DNA of 61,297 nt. Source: Lusitaniella coriacea LEGE 07157. GTDB lineage: Bacteria; Cyanobacteriota; Cyanobacteriia; Cyanobacteriales; Spirulinaceae. Positions within the stretch are counted from its first letter, which is position 1, and every line of letters begins with the position of its first letter. The stretch covers positions 1 to 61,297 of the forward strand of contig NZ_JADEWZ010000031.1 of the NCBI RefSeq assembly GCF_015207425.1, given 5' to 3'. Of this stretch, positions 34,372 to 44,102 are shown piece by piece. The notes beneath the pieces are model-generated. The model had not been told where the DNA came from, did no database searches, and saw nothing but the letters and a program-made list of their open reading frames with translations. A program made the position numbers and the translations under genes.

Positions 34372-36093
34372 ATGTTATCGACATTACTCAGTCGGATTGG
34401 AGAATTGAATCCTCAACTGTTTCGAGAGGTGAAAGGACGTTGCCAATTGCGCAATCTCGCGATCGCGGTAATTTTTTCCAGTACCGTGCAACTCTTACTC
34501 TACCTACTTTTTAACAGTCGCTTGCCGAGTAAATTTGAGACTTTTCATCGCTACTGTACGGGCGTTATCCCGACAGATTGGCAAGGATACACTCAAATTC
34601 CCTTATCGCGCGATCGCTTTTGCCAGCAAGATGCTTTTGGCTACTTACTTCCCGAAACGTTGAACTGGCATTTGTGGTGGCTCGATCTGTTTGTTAGTTT
34701 GAGCATTATTGGCATTTTTGTTTTATTAGTTGGGGGAACCTATCTCTTGGTTGCCGATCTCTCGAAAGAGAGTCATCGCAGGACATTGGGATTCATTCGT
34801 CTCAGTCCTCAATCCCCCCAGAGCATTGTTTTTGGGAAAATGCTTGGCGTTCCGATTTTGCTTTATTGGCTGGTTGCACTGGCGCTTCCCTTCCACCTCA
34901 CCGCCGGATTAAAAGCAGAAATTCCCCTCCCTCTCATTTTGAGTTTTTACGCTCTATCCCTCGTTTCTTGCTTCTTTTTTTACAGTGCAGCGATTCTGTA
35001 CGGACTCATTGGTACGGGATTCGGAACCCTCCAAGCTTTGGGGAGTAGCAGCGTTATCTTAGGATTTTTGGCATTGATGACTTGGCGTTTTTTCGGAGAT
35101 TCTGGGGAAATCATCTCTTTTTCGCCAGCAGATGGGTTAATTGGGTTATATCCCGGCGCAATCCTCCCCTACCTCATCTCCACAACACCGCATTCCCTTG
35201 ATACGATTGGTTATTTGAATGTCAAAGATTTTGTACAGTTAACGTGGTTTAATTGGCATCTGTTCGATCGCGCGAGTGGAATGATGGTTTTCGCGATCGC
35301 GAACAATCTACTTTTAACCTATGGTGTGTGGCGAGGACTCAAACGCCGCTTCCACAATCCGAATATCGCGATTGTCAGTCGGTTGGATAGCTATTATTTA
35401 TCGGGATGCGCCGCCGTTATCCTACTCGGTTTTACCGTCCAGCATCACGTCTGGCAGCATGACGACTATCGGCTGTATTACAACTTTAGTATTTTGTCGG
35501 TTGTCACCTTAATTGCATTTTTAGGGTTGAGTTTTGCCTTAAGTTCCCAGCCACAAACCCTACAGAATTGGGCGCGCTATCGGCATCAAATGCGCCAAAA
35601 TCCTCGGAATTTGCTCAAAGATTTGCTTTGGGGAGAAAAAAGTCCCGCAACTCTCGCGATCGCGCTCAATCTTTTAATTGTTGCATCGATCTTCTCCATT
35701 GGAATCTTTGTCTTTCCCTTTAAAACCTACCGAATCCCTGCGTTATTGGGTTTAGGGGTGACAGTCAGTATCATCTTGATCTATACCAGCGCGATTCAGT
35801 GGATATTAATGCTGAAAACGCCAAAACGCAGTCTTTGGGCGCTACTGACAGCAGCGATCGCGATCTCGCTTCCCCTTGCCAGTTTTGCTTTACTTGGCAT
35901 TCCAGTCCACGGAAGCGGCGCGTGGTTGTGGCTGTTTTCTGCGGTTCCCGTTCTGGCTGCCGAATATATCCGTCCTTCTACGATCCTAATCTCCCTTTTG
36001 GTTCAATGGAGCGCGATCGCGCTGATTCATATTGGATTTGCACAACGTCTGCGCAAACTGGGTGAATCGAGCAGTCCGACGATATCCGTTTGA
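34372..36093 (+). CDS. large polytopic membrane protein, possible ABC-2-type permease
   Basis: 573-aa membrane protein with about twelve hydrophobic segments. The N-terminus MLSTLLSRIGELNPQLFREVKGR is followed by the first membrane segments, then GTYLLVADLSKESHRRTLGFIRLSP and FGKMLGVPILLYW. That loop-helix layout is like ABC-2 permease subunits, which lack an ATPase of their own, and no ATPase gene is adjacent. The family is not firmly recognised. Start at ATG 34372 with GGGAGGT 11 bases upstream; the ORF is open to 34309. A truncated paralogue is at 24329-24937. Confidence 0.65.
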   Translation: MLSTLLSRIGELNPQLFREVKGRCQLRNLAIAVIFSSTVQLLLYLLFNSRLPSKFETFHRYCTGVIPTDWQGYTQIPLSRDRFCQQDAFGYLLPETLNWHLWWLDLFVSLSIIGIFVLLVGGTYLLVADLSKESHRRTLGFIRLSPQSPQSIVFGKMLGVPILLYWLVALALPFHLTAGLKAEIPLPLILSFYALSLVSCFFFYSAAILYGLIGTGFGTLQALGSSSVILGFLALMTWRFFGDSGEIISFSPADGLIGLYPGAILPYLISTTPHSLDTIGYLNVKDFVQLTWFNWHLFDRASGMMVFAIANNLLLTYGVWRGLKRRFHNPNIAIVSRLDSYYLSGCAAVILLGFTVQHHVWQHDDYRLYYNFSILSVVTLIAFLGLSFALSSQPQTLQNWARYRHQMRQNPRNLLKDLLWGEKSPATLAIALNLLIVASIFSIGIFVFPFKTYRIPALLGLGVTVSIILIYTSAIQWILMLKTPKRSLWALLTAAIAISLPLASFALLGIPVHGSGAWLWLFSAVPVLAAEYIRPSTILISLLVQWSAIALIHIGFAQRLRKLGESSSPTISV

Positions 36094-36174
36094 ATCGCCC
36101 TAGTTGGGTCTGACCGTTCTCCGCGTCACCCTCAACGCACAAAATCGAAGTTGACGAACCACTAGCAACTTAGG

Positions 36175-38598
36175 TTAGGTATAACGATCGCACCAACGAA
36201 CCATCTCCCAAAGAACGTGACCGATACTCTCGCGCGATCGATAGCCGTGTCCCTCGTAGGGTAATTCAACCCAGCGTACCGTTCCCCCCAAACCCTTAAG
36301 CGCTTCATAAAAGCGTTCGCTTTGGACGGGATACGTCCCGGAATTATTGTCGTCTGCACCGTGAATCAAAAGCAACGGTTCGTTAATTTTAGCCGCATGG
36401 GTAAACGGCGACATTTGCATATAAATTTGGGTCGCTTCCCAAAAATTGCGCTGTTCTCCCTGGAACCCAAAGGGCGTTAGGGTACGGTTATAAGCGCCAC
36501 TGCGGGCAATTCCTGCTTGAAACAAGTCGCTGTGCGCCAACAAATTTGCCGCAGTAAATGCGCCGTAAGAGTGACCGCCAATGACCAAGCGTTGGGGATC
36601 GGAAACCCCGCGACGCACCACTTCTCGCACCGCAGCTTCCGCGCCCATGAGCAATTGCTCGACATAGGTGTCATTGGGTTCCCTGTCTCCTTCCCCAATA
36701 ATCGGTAGAGTGGGATTGTCTAATACGGCATATCCGCGCAGCAAGAGGAATAATACCGAAGAGCCGTAGGGGCGACTGAAAGCATTTTCCGCAGTCGTAA
36801 TTTGTCCGGCGGTTGCAGCATCTTTAAACTCCTCTGGATAGACCCAGAAGATTGTGGGTAATGCCCCATCTTTTTCGGGATCGTAGTTGGGAGGGAGATA
36901 GAGAGTTGCGGTTAATTTCACCCCATCCGCTCTTTCGTATTGAATGACTTCTTTGCCAACTTGGGTGAATTGCGGCGCGGGGTCTTGATAATCCGTGAGT
37001 TGTAGGGATTTCGAGGGTTCTGTTCGCCGAACAATGAAGAAATTGGGGGGGTCGATTTTAGATTGTCGCCGCGTGACGATTTGGGATGCGCGATCGTCGA
37101 TAATGTCTTCAATCCGTTCGTAGTAGGGATTTTTCGCCTGCCACAATCGTTCGGTTTTCCCTGTAACGAGGGATCGCCGATCTAAAAAGGGATATACGCC
37201 AGATTCAGAAGCACCTCTCCCCTCAAAATAAAGCGATTCGCGATCGCGCGCAAAACGCAAAACCCTTTTTCCGTAATCGCCTAAAGTGGTTAAAGGCGTG
37301 CCGGGATCGCTGTATCGATCTTGATAGTTGCGTTCGATTATGAGTTGGGGTTCAAGGGTGGGGTTTTGGGGATTAATCTTCCAGATTCGCGATTTGCGAT
37401 TGTCGTACCACCATTCAGAGACAAGCGCTGTATCCTCCCGTCCCCAAGTGATGTCGTCAAAACGGTATTCCGATTTCCAGAGGGTTTGGGGTTCGGCGGT
37501 AAAAGGGGATGGAAGTTCCACTAGGGCATCTCGTTGCGCTACTTCCCGCGCCGCATCTCCGCCATCTAAGGCTTCAATCCAATATAATGTCGCCGCGCGA
37601 TCGGCTCTCCAACTAATTTCTCGCCGTCCGGGACGCACAGAGCCGAATTTAATGGGAATATTATCCGCTAAAGGGAGTTCTGCAACGGTATAGAGGGATT
37701 TGTCTTGGAGATTAACAACTTGAGTGGTTTTGGGAAAGCGAGAGAGCGGAACTTGGTAGGAGAAAGGGCGGTGTAGGGTGGAAAGGAGGATGGATTCTCC
37801 ATTGGGAGAAGGGATTGCTTCGTCGATGAGGGTGGGGGGAAGAATCGGCGTGCGATCGCGCGTCAAGGAAATTTTCTCTAAACGCGACGTTAAATAGTAC
37901 TCAAATAACGCCTCATCCTGGGGATTTTTTAGCAAATTGGTATAGGTTCGCGCGGGGGCTTTGCGTCCGAGATTTTCTTCAATGGCAGGGCCAGAGGGGA
38001 CAGAAGGCGCTTCTGGGGGCGCTCCGCGATCGTCAGGGACGATTTTGCAAATTAAGCCCTCATCCCCCGGCAACCAGCGACAGGGCGTGCCGTAGGTGGC
38101 ATTGAGAATGGGTTCGCTCAGAGATTGGGTTTTTCCGGAGGGTAAATCGAGCATCCACAATTCCCAACCCGTTTCCCGTTCCAAGGCAAAGGCGAGTCGC
38201 TCTCCGTCCGTTGACCAATTGAAGAAACTGAGGCGAGCGTCTTCGGGAAGGTTTGGGGTTTGGGGTTTCCCGTCGGGAAGGGCGCGATAGGTTAGGCGAC
38301 CAAAGGTGTAGCGATTGGCGGGCCCATTAGTTTTGGGATTAATTTGCAGTCCCGCAAGAGAGAGTTTGGGTTGCGCTAAGTCCGTTAAAGGGGGAAAGGG
38401 AGGGCGTTCGACTTCAACAAACCAGCGATGGTTGGGAGAGAGGGTTGAGGCGGGGGGAAGGGGAGTGTTGAGAATTTGATCGATGGGTTCCGGGGGTGAT
38501 TGCCAGGAGAGTTGAGCGGAACTAGGGGTCATCGCGATCGCGCTCCAAAATGTAACTAAAAATAGACATACCCAAGGTAAGAAAAGGCGTTGCTTCAT
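36175..38598 (-). CDS. S9 family (prolyl oligopeptidase-like) peptidase, secreted
   Basis: Serine peptidase that cleaves oligopeptides, exported by an N-terminal signal peptide (LPWVCLFLVTFWSAIA, then SSAQ). A beta-propeller covers about residues 40-570. The alpha/beta-hydrolase domain has Ser677 in GGHSYGAF, Asp749/750 in HGADDNN and His784 in YEGHGYRS. 807 aa; the length and the long propeller fit the glutamyl-endopeptidase-like branch of S9. ATG start. It ends near the convergent gene at 34372-36093. Confidence 0.9.
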   Translation of the reverse strand: MKQRLFLPWVCLFLVTFWSAIAMTPSSAQLSWQSPPEPIDQILNTPLPPASTLSPNHRWFVEVERPPFPPLTDLAQPKLSLAGLQINPKTNGPANRYTFGRLTYRALPDGKPQTPNLPEDARLSFFNWSTDGERLAFALERETGWELWMLDLPSGKTQSLSEPILNATYGTPCRWLPGDEGLICKIVPDDRGAPPEAPSVPSGPAIEENLGRKAPARTYTNLLKNPQDEALFEYYLTSRLEKISLTRDRTPILPPTLIDEAIPSPNGESILLSTLHRPFSYQVPLSRFPKTTQVVNLQDKSLYTVAELPLADNIPIKFGSVRPGRREISWRADRAATLYWIEALDGGDAAREVAQRDALVELPSPFTAEPQTLWKSEYRFDDITWGREDTALVSEWWYDNRKSRIWKINPQNPTLEPQLIIERNYQDRYSDPGTPLTTLGDYGKRVLRFARDRESLYFEGRGASESGVYPFLDRRSLVTGKTERLWQAKNPYYERIEDIIDDRASQIVTRRQSKIDPPNFFIVRRTEPSKSLQLTDYQDPAPQFTQVGKEVIQYERADGVKLTATLYLPPNYDPEKDGALPTIFWVYPEEFKDAATAGQITTAENAFSRPYGSSVLFLLLRGYAVLDNPTLPIIGEGDREPNDTYVEQLLMGAEAAVREVVRRGVSDPQRLVIGGHSYGAFTAANLLAHSDLFQAGIARSGAYNRTLTPFGFQGEQRNFWEATQIYMQMSPFTHAAKINEPLLLIHGADDNNSGTYPVQSERFYEALKGLGGTVRWVELPYEGHGYRSRESIGHVLWEMVRWCDRYT

Positions 38599-38622
38599 AG
38601 CTCTTTTTTCGCTAAAGTCCCG

Positions 38623-39279
38623 TTAGACGCTAGTAAATAATTGCTCCCAGGTTTGCGAGGGAGCGTCGGGTTGGGCGATAATTTCCACAATTTTATTGCC
38701 TGCGGCAGGTTGAGAGAGTGCGGCAACACAAACTTCTGCCACTTTGGTTCTCGGAATGCTGCCCTCAAAGAGCGTGTCTGCGGCGGACATGACCAGGGAA
38801 TTGGCATTATCTTCGTTCGACAATCCCCCCGGTCGCACGATTGTATAGGTTAACCCGCTATTTTGTAGATACTCTTCGGCTTGTTTTTTCCAGTAGAGAA
38901 CGAGCCAAAAGAGGTTGAGGGGATGAAAAAATTGAGAGGCGCACAGGGAGGAAACGAGGACAAAATGCTCGATTCCCTTGGCTTTTGCCCGATCGATTAA
39001 CGCTTTCGTTCCTTCGCAGTCCACGCGATACGGTTCGGTGAAGTCGAGGGAAGGACTTGCGCCTGTGGCACAGAGAATCACCGTACAGTCTGCGATCGCG
39101 CGATTGATACTTTCTGGGTCAAAAAGATCCGCGATCGCGAACTCCACCTCCTCTGGTAACAATTCTTGACCCTTTTTCAAATCCCGCACCATCGCCCGAA
39201 CGGGAATCCCCCGTTTGACCAATTCTCGAACAATACGCCGTCCGGTTTGTCCGGTTGCACCCGCTACGAAAGCTTTCAT
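38623..39279 (-). CDS. atypical SDR, NAD(P)H-binding protein
   Basis: 218-aa protein of the NAD(P)H-binding (Tic62/Ycf39-like) atypical SDR group. The cofactor loop is GATGQTGRRIV at residues 8-18, and the HFVLVSSLCAS strand and YTIVRPGGLSNE follow. The usual YxxxK is replaced by WKKQAE, so it may be a regulator or chaperone-like protein rather than a dehydrogenase. Substrate unknown. Its stop lies about 24 bp before the S9 peptidase start on the same strand, so the two may be co-transcribed. Confidence 0.75.
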   Translation of the reverse strand: MKAFVAGATGQTGRRIVRELVKRGIPVRAMVRDLKKGQELLPEEVEFAIADLFDPESINRAIADCTVILCATGASPSLDFTEPYRVDCEGTKALIDRAKAKGIEHFVLVSSLCASQFFHPLNLFWLVLYWKKQAEEYLQNSGLTYTIVRPGGLSNEDNANSLVMSAADTLFEGSIPRTKVAEVCVAALSQPAAGNKIVEIIAQPDAPSQTWEQLFTSV

Positions 39280-39487
39280 AAAATAATCTTCCCGATCTTT
39301 TTTGATTTACAGTTTCCGACTCCCAGGATATCGCGATAGGATATTTGGGGAAATGAGCAGTCAAGCAGTTTTTAGCGTAAAAATCCCTTTTTTAATTGTA
39401 GTCATTTGTGAAGCTGTGCTGTCGCTCACAGTTAGACGAAAAAAAAACAGCCAGAATTGATGCAAATCGGGTCAACGATACCTAGGA

Positions 39488-40237
39488 ATGTTTATGCACT
39501 CACAAATTCGCAATCGCAAGTTTGAAATTTTTTCAGAGGTTGAGTCTGCATTCGCCGACGCGCATCTGAGTGCGGAACAAATTGAAACCACAACCCCAGT
39601 CCTCTTCGATTTCGAGACTCATTTTCAAGGAGGAATGGGGATGTATAGCGATCCCCAAACCGTGGCGGAATACCTCAACGACCACGACGGTTGGTTTTGT
39701 CGCTGCGCCCAACCAATGGCGGCAGAACCCTTGGGAGAGAATGGATACACCCTGATCATTGGGAAATTTGGCTCCTTTGGCTACGAAGTCGAACCGAAAA
39801 TGGGAGTCGTCCTCCTGCCACCAGATTGCGGTGTTTATAATATGCACAGCATTCCCGTTCCAGGTTATACGCCTCCGGGTTATGAAGTCGATTATCGAGC
39901 TTCAATGCAATTGGCAGAAATTCCTTCCCAAGAAATCGATTGGGGAGTTAAGGGAAAGTTCAAGAATACAGGATTTGAACTCCCCCCCGTTGTCACCCAA
40001 GTTGAGTGGCAATTGCACCTTAAGGTGACCGTTCAGTTTCCCAAGTTTATCTATAAGTTGCCCCAATCTTTGATTCAAACCACAGGAGATCGCCTCCTCG
40101 CTCAAATCGTGCGACAAATCTCTCCTCGCTTGACCCTCAAGGTACAGAAAGACTTCCACGCTCGCTTGGGTTTGCCCGTACCGCCCAAACAGTCTCGCCA
40201 CTTTTCCAGTACGACGCGAAATCGCGAGGAAAGCTAA
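39488..40237 (+). CDS. DUF1997 domain protein
   Basis: 249-aa soluble protein conserved in cyanobacteria and plastids, function unknown. The domain has a SRPBCC-like appearance: VLFDFETHFQGGMGMYSDP, GYEVEPKMGVVLLP, then GYEVDYRASMQL and a C-terminal FPKFIYKLPQSLIQTTGDRLL with IVRQISPRLTLKVQKDFH. This fits a lipid- or pigment-binding fold. ATG start at 39488; a second ATG two codons later is equally good. Transcribed divergently from the SDR at 39279. Confidence 0.65.
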   Translation: MFMHSQIRNRKFEIFSEVESAFADAHLSAEQIETTTPVLFDFETHFQGGMGMYSDPQTVAEYLNDHDGWFCRCAQPMAAEPLGENGYTLIIGKFGSFGYEVEPKMGVVLLPPDCGVYNMHSIPVPGYTPPGYEVDYRASMQLAEIPSQEIDWGVKGKFKNTGFELPPVVTQVEWQLHLKVTVQFPKFIYKLPQSLIQTTGDRLLAQIVRQISPRLTLKVQKDFHARLGLPVPPKQSRHFSSTTRNREES

Positions 40238-40310
40238 GGACGTTGTTTGAACTTTAAAAGTATCCAACCCATAAATTATCCCACGCCCTATTCTTCCTCT
40301 CCCCGTCATA

Positions 40311-40460
40311 TGAAATCCGGTTGAATGCCCGAGAGTGAGGATTGAGGTCGGAACGTCTCTGAGGTTTCCTCAGAGGACGCAAGCCGACCTAGCGGCGACA
40401 CGGAGAGTGGGAGACACGGTGAATTTGTATAATGTGCAATTAAGAGGATTTGATATCACC
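40311..40460. repeat. dispersed composite repeat, copy B
   Basis: Begins ATATGAAATCCGGTTGAATGC (40310-40330), contains a two-part hairpin (AGGTCGG/CCGACCT at 40345-40351 and 40384-40390, with CTCTGAGG/CCTCAGAG at 40357-40364 and 40368-40375 inside) and CGACCTAGCGG. It ends near AATTAAGAGGATTTGATAT. Matches in inverted orientation with the sequence at 45895-46080. The hairpin architecture resembles the inner fold at 29469-29509. Confidence 0.65.
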
Positions 40461-40517
40461 CCATCACCCCGTCAACATTTCTACCTGGCAGATTGAACTA
40501 CTTTTTTTTGGGGTACT

Positions 40518-42788
40518 CTAAACCGATCCTTCATTTAACTCGCTCACCCGACGCAAATTGAGAACATCGCTCATTTTGCGAATTTGGTTGGAGATAAATT
40601 CGAGTTGAGGGCGATCGCGGATTTGAATGCCTAAATCGATTAATGCGGGTTTGCCACTACTAGTTTTCACCCCAGCATTGCACACATTAATATTTTGATC
40701 GCTCAAACGGGCGAGAATATCTTTAAAGATTCCCACGCGATCGAGGACTTCAATTTGGAGATTGACCAAATAGGTTGGCGCGCGTCCGTTACTCTCTGCG
40801 ATGTTCCAACTCACGGGAACCAAACGAGCGCCTTCAACAATCTCCACATTAGGACACCCTTGACGGTGAATGGAAATACCGCGCGATCGCGTGACCGTTC
40901 CAATAATCGGTTCTCCCGGTAGCGGATTGCAACACCCCGCCATATAGTACAGCAGCCCCTCCACCCCAGCAATGGGCGAATCGTTTTCTGCGGTTGGTGG
41001 CGAACTGCGCAGGGAGAATTGGCATTGTTGCGACTCGACATCGAGGGATAGCGGTTCGACTTCTTCGAGGGGTTGCAGCGTCTTCACCGCGTCTCGCAGG
41101 CGATTGACCGCGTGGTTGAGGGTGACTTCTCCATGTCCCAACGCCGCTAGCAAATCCTCAACGCAATGATAATTACACCGTTCTGCAACCACTTGCATCG
41201 GTTCCGACTTGAGCAGCGCCTCAAAGCCATTTTTCCCCAACTCTTTCTCCAATAACTCTCGTCCTCGCGCCACATTTTCTTCTCGGCGCGATCGCTTGTA
41301 CCACTGGCGAATGCGGTTGCGAGCGCTTGGCGTAACGGTATAGTTGAGCCAGTCGGGACTGGGATGGCTATTCTTACTCGTAATAATTTCGACAATATCT
41401 CCATTATTCAACGGGCGATCCAACACCGACCATCGTCCGTTGACCCGCGCGCCTTTCATATGATTTCCCACTTCGGTATGAATGCGATAGGCAAAATCGA
41501 CAGGCGTTGCACCCCGCGTCAGGGGGAGAACGTCACCATTGGGGGTAAAAACATAAACCTCATCCTCAAACAAATTATCCTTGAGACTCTCAACATACTC
41601 TTGAGCATCTTTGAGATCGTTTTGCCATTCGAGTAACTGTCGCAACCAGGTGTACTTCTCATCCCCCGGACTCAACTGCACCTTCTTTGACTCCCCCGTT
41701 TCTTTGTAAATCCAGTGTGCGGCAATTCCGTACTCGGCAATGTGGTGCATTTCCAACGTGCGAATTTGCACCTCTAAAGGACGACCTGTTAACCCCACAA
41801 CCGTTGTATGCAAAGATTGATAGCGATTGGGTTTGGGCAATCCAACATAATCCTTAAACCGTCCGGGAATGGGTTTGAAAGCATCGTGGACGACTGCTAG
41901 CGCGCGGTAACAAGCATCATTGGTTTCGGTAATAATTCGCAGTGCGGCGATATCATAAATTTCCTCAAACCCTTTATTCTGGCGCTGCATTTTTTGATAG
42001 ATGCTATAGAGGTGTTTGGGTCTTCCTTTCATTTCCCAAACATTGATCCCCATGTCTCGCAGGCGATGGCGCAGGATTTCGACGACCTGTTCGATGCGCT
42101 GTTCGCGGTCGATGCGTCGCTCTGCAATTAAAGCTTGAATTTGTCGGTATGCCTCCGGTTCGAGGTATTTAAAGCATAAATCTTCTAATTCCCACTTAAA
42201 ATGCCAAATCCCCAGTCGATTGGCGAGAGGAGCAAAAATTTCGCGAGTTTCTTGGGCAATACGCTGTTGCTTTTCTGGTTTGAGGTGTTGCAGGGTTCGC
42301 ATATTGTGCAAGCGGTCTGCCAGTTTGACCACAATCACCCGAATATCCTTTGCCATTGCCAGGAACATTCGGCGAAAATTTTCCGCTTGACGCTCGGTTT
42401 TACTGGAAAAATTGAAACTGGAGAGTTTGGTTACGCCTTCAACTAACTGCCGAACTTCCGCGCCAAACCGTTCTTCAATTTCCTCTGGGGTAATATCGGT
42501 GTCTTCTACAACGTCGTGGAGAAAACCCGCCGCAACCATCGCGCTGTCACCACCGAGGTCGCGCAGCAACCCGGCAACGGCGACGGGATGAGCGATGTAG
42601 GGTTCTCCGGATTTGCGGTATTGATCCTGATGAAGTTCGTAGGCAAATTGAAAGGCGCGGCACAGAAGGGAATTGTCTTGCTCTGGGGGAGACTCGCTGT
42701 TGATACGGTCTGCGATTAAACACTCGTCGAGCCATTGAGGAACGGCAAAATTGGTGTCGTGGGTTGAAGCAACACTGGCTGTTGTCAT
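40518..42788 (-). CDS. bifunctional (p)ppGpp synthetase/hydrolase (RSH)
   Basis: Controls the stringent response by making and degrading (p)ppGpp. In order: HD hydrolase domain (His67 in HPVA, His91-Asp92 in HDVVEDTD), RelA/SpoT synthetase domain (about 240-370, KPNRYQSLHTTVVG), TGS domain (DEVYVFTPNGDVLPL), a linker, a zinc-finger/helical region, and an ACT domain (ILARLSDQNINVCNAGVKT). Both active sites look intact. 756 aa is normal. ATG start 42788. Stands alone, followed by an intergenic repeat. Confidence 0.95.
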   Translation of the reverse strand: MTTASVASTHDTNFAVPQWLDECLIADRINSESPPEQDNSLLCRAFQFAYELHQDQYRKSGEPYIAHPVAVAGLLRDLGGDSAMVAAGFLHDVVEDTDITPEEIEERFGAEVRQLVEGVTKLSSFNFSSKTERQAENFRRMFLAMAKDIRVIVVKLADRLHNMRTLQHLKPEKQQRIAQETREIFAPLANRLGIWHFKWELEDLCFKYLEPEAYRQIQALIAERRIDREQRIEQVVEILRHRLRDMGINVWEMKGRPKHLYSIYQKMQRQNKGFEEIYDIAALRIITETNDACYRALAVVHDAFKPIPGRFKDYVGLPKPNRYQSLHTTVVGLTGRPLEVQIRTLEMHHIAEYGIAAHWIYKETGESKKVQLSPGDEKYTWLRQLLEWQNDLKDAQEYVESLKDNLFEDEVYVFTPNGDVLPLTRGATPVDFAYRIHTEVGNHMKGARVNGRWSVLDRPLNNGDIVEIITSKNSHPSPDWLNYTVTPSARNRIRQWYKRSRREENVARGRELLEKELGKNGFEALLKSEPMQVVAERCNYHCVEDLLAALGHGEVTLNHAVNRLRDAVKTLQPLEEVEPLSLDVESQQCQFSLRSSPPTAENDSPIAGVEGLLYYMAGCCNPLPGEPIIGTVTRSRGISIHRQGCPNVEIVEGARLVPVSWNIAESNGRAPTYLVNLQIEVLDRVGIFKDILARLSDQNINVCNAGVKTSSGKPALIDLGIQIRDRPQLEFISNQIRKMSDVLNLRRVSELNEGSV

Positions 42789-42950
42789 GTTTAGATTGGG
42801 GGTGTTAGGGATATTTTTAGGAAGCGATGAAATAACAGGGTTTTCAGCGCTGGGCGGAGAATGCTAAGTTAAAATAAAAAGCCTACTATCTGCATTCTAC
42901 GCAAAATAAGTCAAGCTTTTTTTACAAAATTTCTATAATCTTTAAGGTTA

Positions 42951-43313
42951 ATGTTACCTTTATTACATTGTCAACGATATGAAAACTTTGTGAAAGCTTT
43001 AGGGCAATTGAAGGAGCATCTTATTACTCTTTCCCCTGAAAGCGCAATGGTTCGGGAGTACTTTTACCGATTGCAACAAGTTTACCAGGAGCAAATTGCG
43101 ACATTGGACGGCGAAGGAATTGAACCGGAGAGGGTTCCTCGTTGGCAGTCGGTGCAAACGGAGATTAAGCGAGCGTTCCGGCTGTTGCAAACGGAGATTA
43201 TGTTTTTACAAGCATCTCGACAGACGGCGACGCAGCAGCAGCGTCAAGAAACTTGTCTCGAAGAGATCGAGCGCTTGCAAGGTTACTGTCACGTTTTGTT
43301 GAAAGATGAGTGA
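42951..43313 (+). CDS. PatD-like small helical protein
   Basis: 120-aa helical protein. The start MLPLLHCQRYENFVKALGQLKEHL and the later VPRWQSVQTEIKRAFRLLQTEIMFLQASRQTAT resemble PatD, a cyanobacterial regulator of heterocyst frequency that is also found in strains without heterocysts. Family assignment is from memory and moderate. The stop overlaps the next ATG by one base (TGATG), so the two proteins are probably co-translated. It is divergent from the RSH gene. Confidence 0.55.
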   Translation: MLPLLHCQRYENFVKALGQLKEHLITLSPESAMVREYFYRLQQVYQEQIATLDGEGIEPERVPRWQSVQTEIKRAFRLLQTEIMFLQASRQTATQQQRQETCLEEIERLQGYCHVLLKDE

Positions 43314-43963
43314 TGGGTTGGGGATACAATGATAAATCTGACGAGCGCGATCGCGGAAACAATAATTTCGATTCACATGATATGAAGTGTCCCAAATGTT
43401 CTAAAGAAGAACTGGTTGATAGCGTACTTGCCGATGATTTAGCGGTCAAGACCTGTAAAGCGTGTAAGGGGAGTTGGATTGCGTCGGAGGACTATCAAAC
43501 CTGGCAAGCGAAACAACCCCAAGAAAAAGTGACTCCGGAGGAATTAGGGGAAAAATTAAACATAGAATTTGGGCAATCCCCTCTCGATACGCGAGCAGCA
43601 TTGTGTCCGGAATGCAGTCGCTATTTATCTCGTGCAAAAGTTAAGCTGAAAACGCCTTTTTTTGTGGATCGCTGCCAGCAATGCAGCGGAATTTGGTGCG
43701 ATTATGGGGAATGGGATATTCTGGCTCAATTGGGTTTGCATAGATCCATCGAACAACTATTCGAGCGTAAATGGCAAGCTCAAGTCGAGCAACAGCAATT
43801 GCTCAATAGCGAACGACAGGCAATGGTTGAGAAAATGGGGGATAAAGTTGCCGAACAGGTTTTTGAGATTGCAGAGGTTTTATCTCAACATCCTCATGGG
43901 GATTTTGCCTTGGCGTATTTAATGCGGAAGGTGGTTTCTTTGCAGGAGACTCAGAGACGCTAA
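43313..43963 (+). CDS. zinc-ribbon (TFIIB-type) protein
   Basis: 216-aa protein with two zinc ribbons: CPKC with CKAC (about 24-55), and CPECSRYL with CQQCSGIWCD (about 97-128). The GSW/GIW after each second knuckle is typical of the zf-TFIIB-like family. The C-terminal half is helical. Function unknown. Start at ATG 43313, coupled to the PatD-like gene; a GTG at 43310 and an internal ATG at 43383 (just before CPKC) are alternatives. One HIP1 octamer falls in the first codons. Confidence 0.75.
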   Translation: MGWGYNDKSDERDRGNNNFDSHDMKCPKCSKEELVDSVLADDLAVKTCKACKGSWIASEDYQTWQAKQPQEKVTPEELGEKLNIEFGQSPLDTRAALCPECSRYLSRAKVKLKTPFFVDRCQQCSGIWCDYGEWDILAQLGLHRSIEQLFERKWQAQVEQQQLLNSERQAMVEKMGDKVAEQVFEIAEVLSQHPHGDFALAYLMRKVVSLQETQRR

Positions 43964-44075
43964 CATTCCGTGATTTGACGAGTTGGGGGAGACGCGGGGA
44001 TGCGGTGAAAGTAGGGGAAGCTGGGGGAACTTTTTTGAGACACGATGACACGGAGATACTAATCCTTCTGCCTTC

Positions 44076-44100
44076 ACTGATAACTGATGACTGATAACTG
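44076..44100 (+). repeat. TGATAAC/TGATGAC heptamer repeat
   Basis: Tandem ACTGATAACTGATGACTGATAACT type sequence just before the transporter gene. Related copies occur at about 2668-2690, 10259-10276 and 52589-52606; two of these contain the start codon of the following gene. Confidence 0.6.
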
Positions 44101-44102
44101 AA

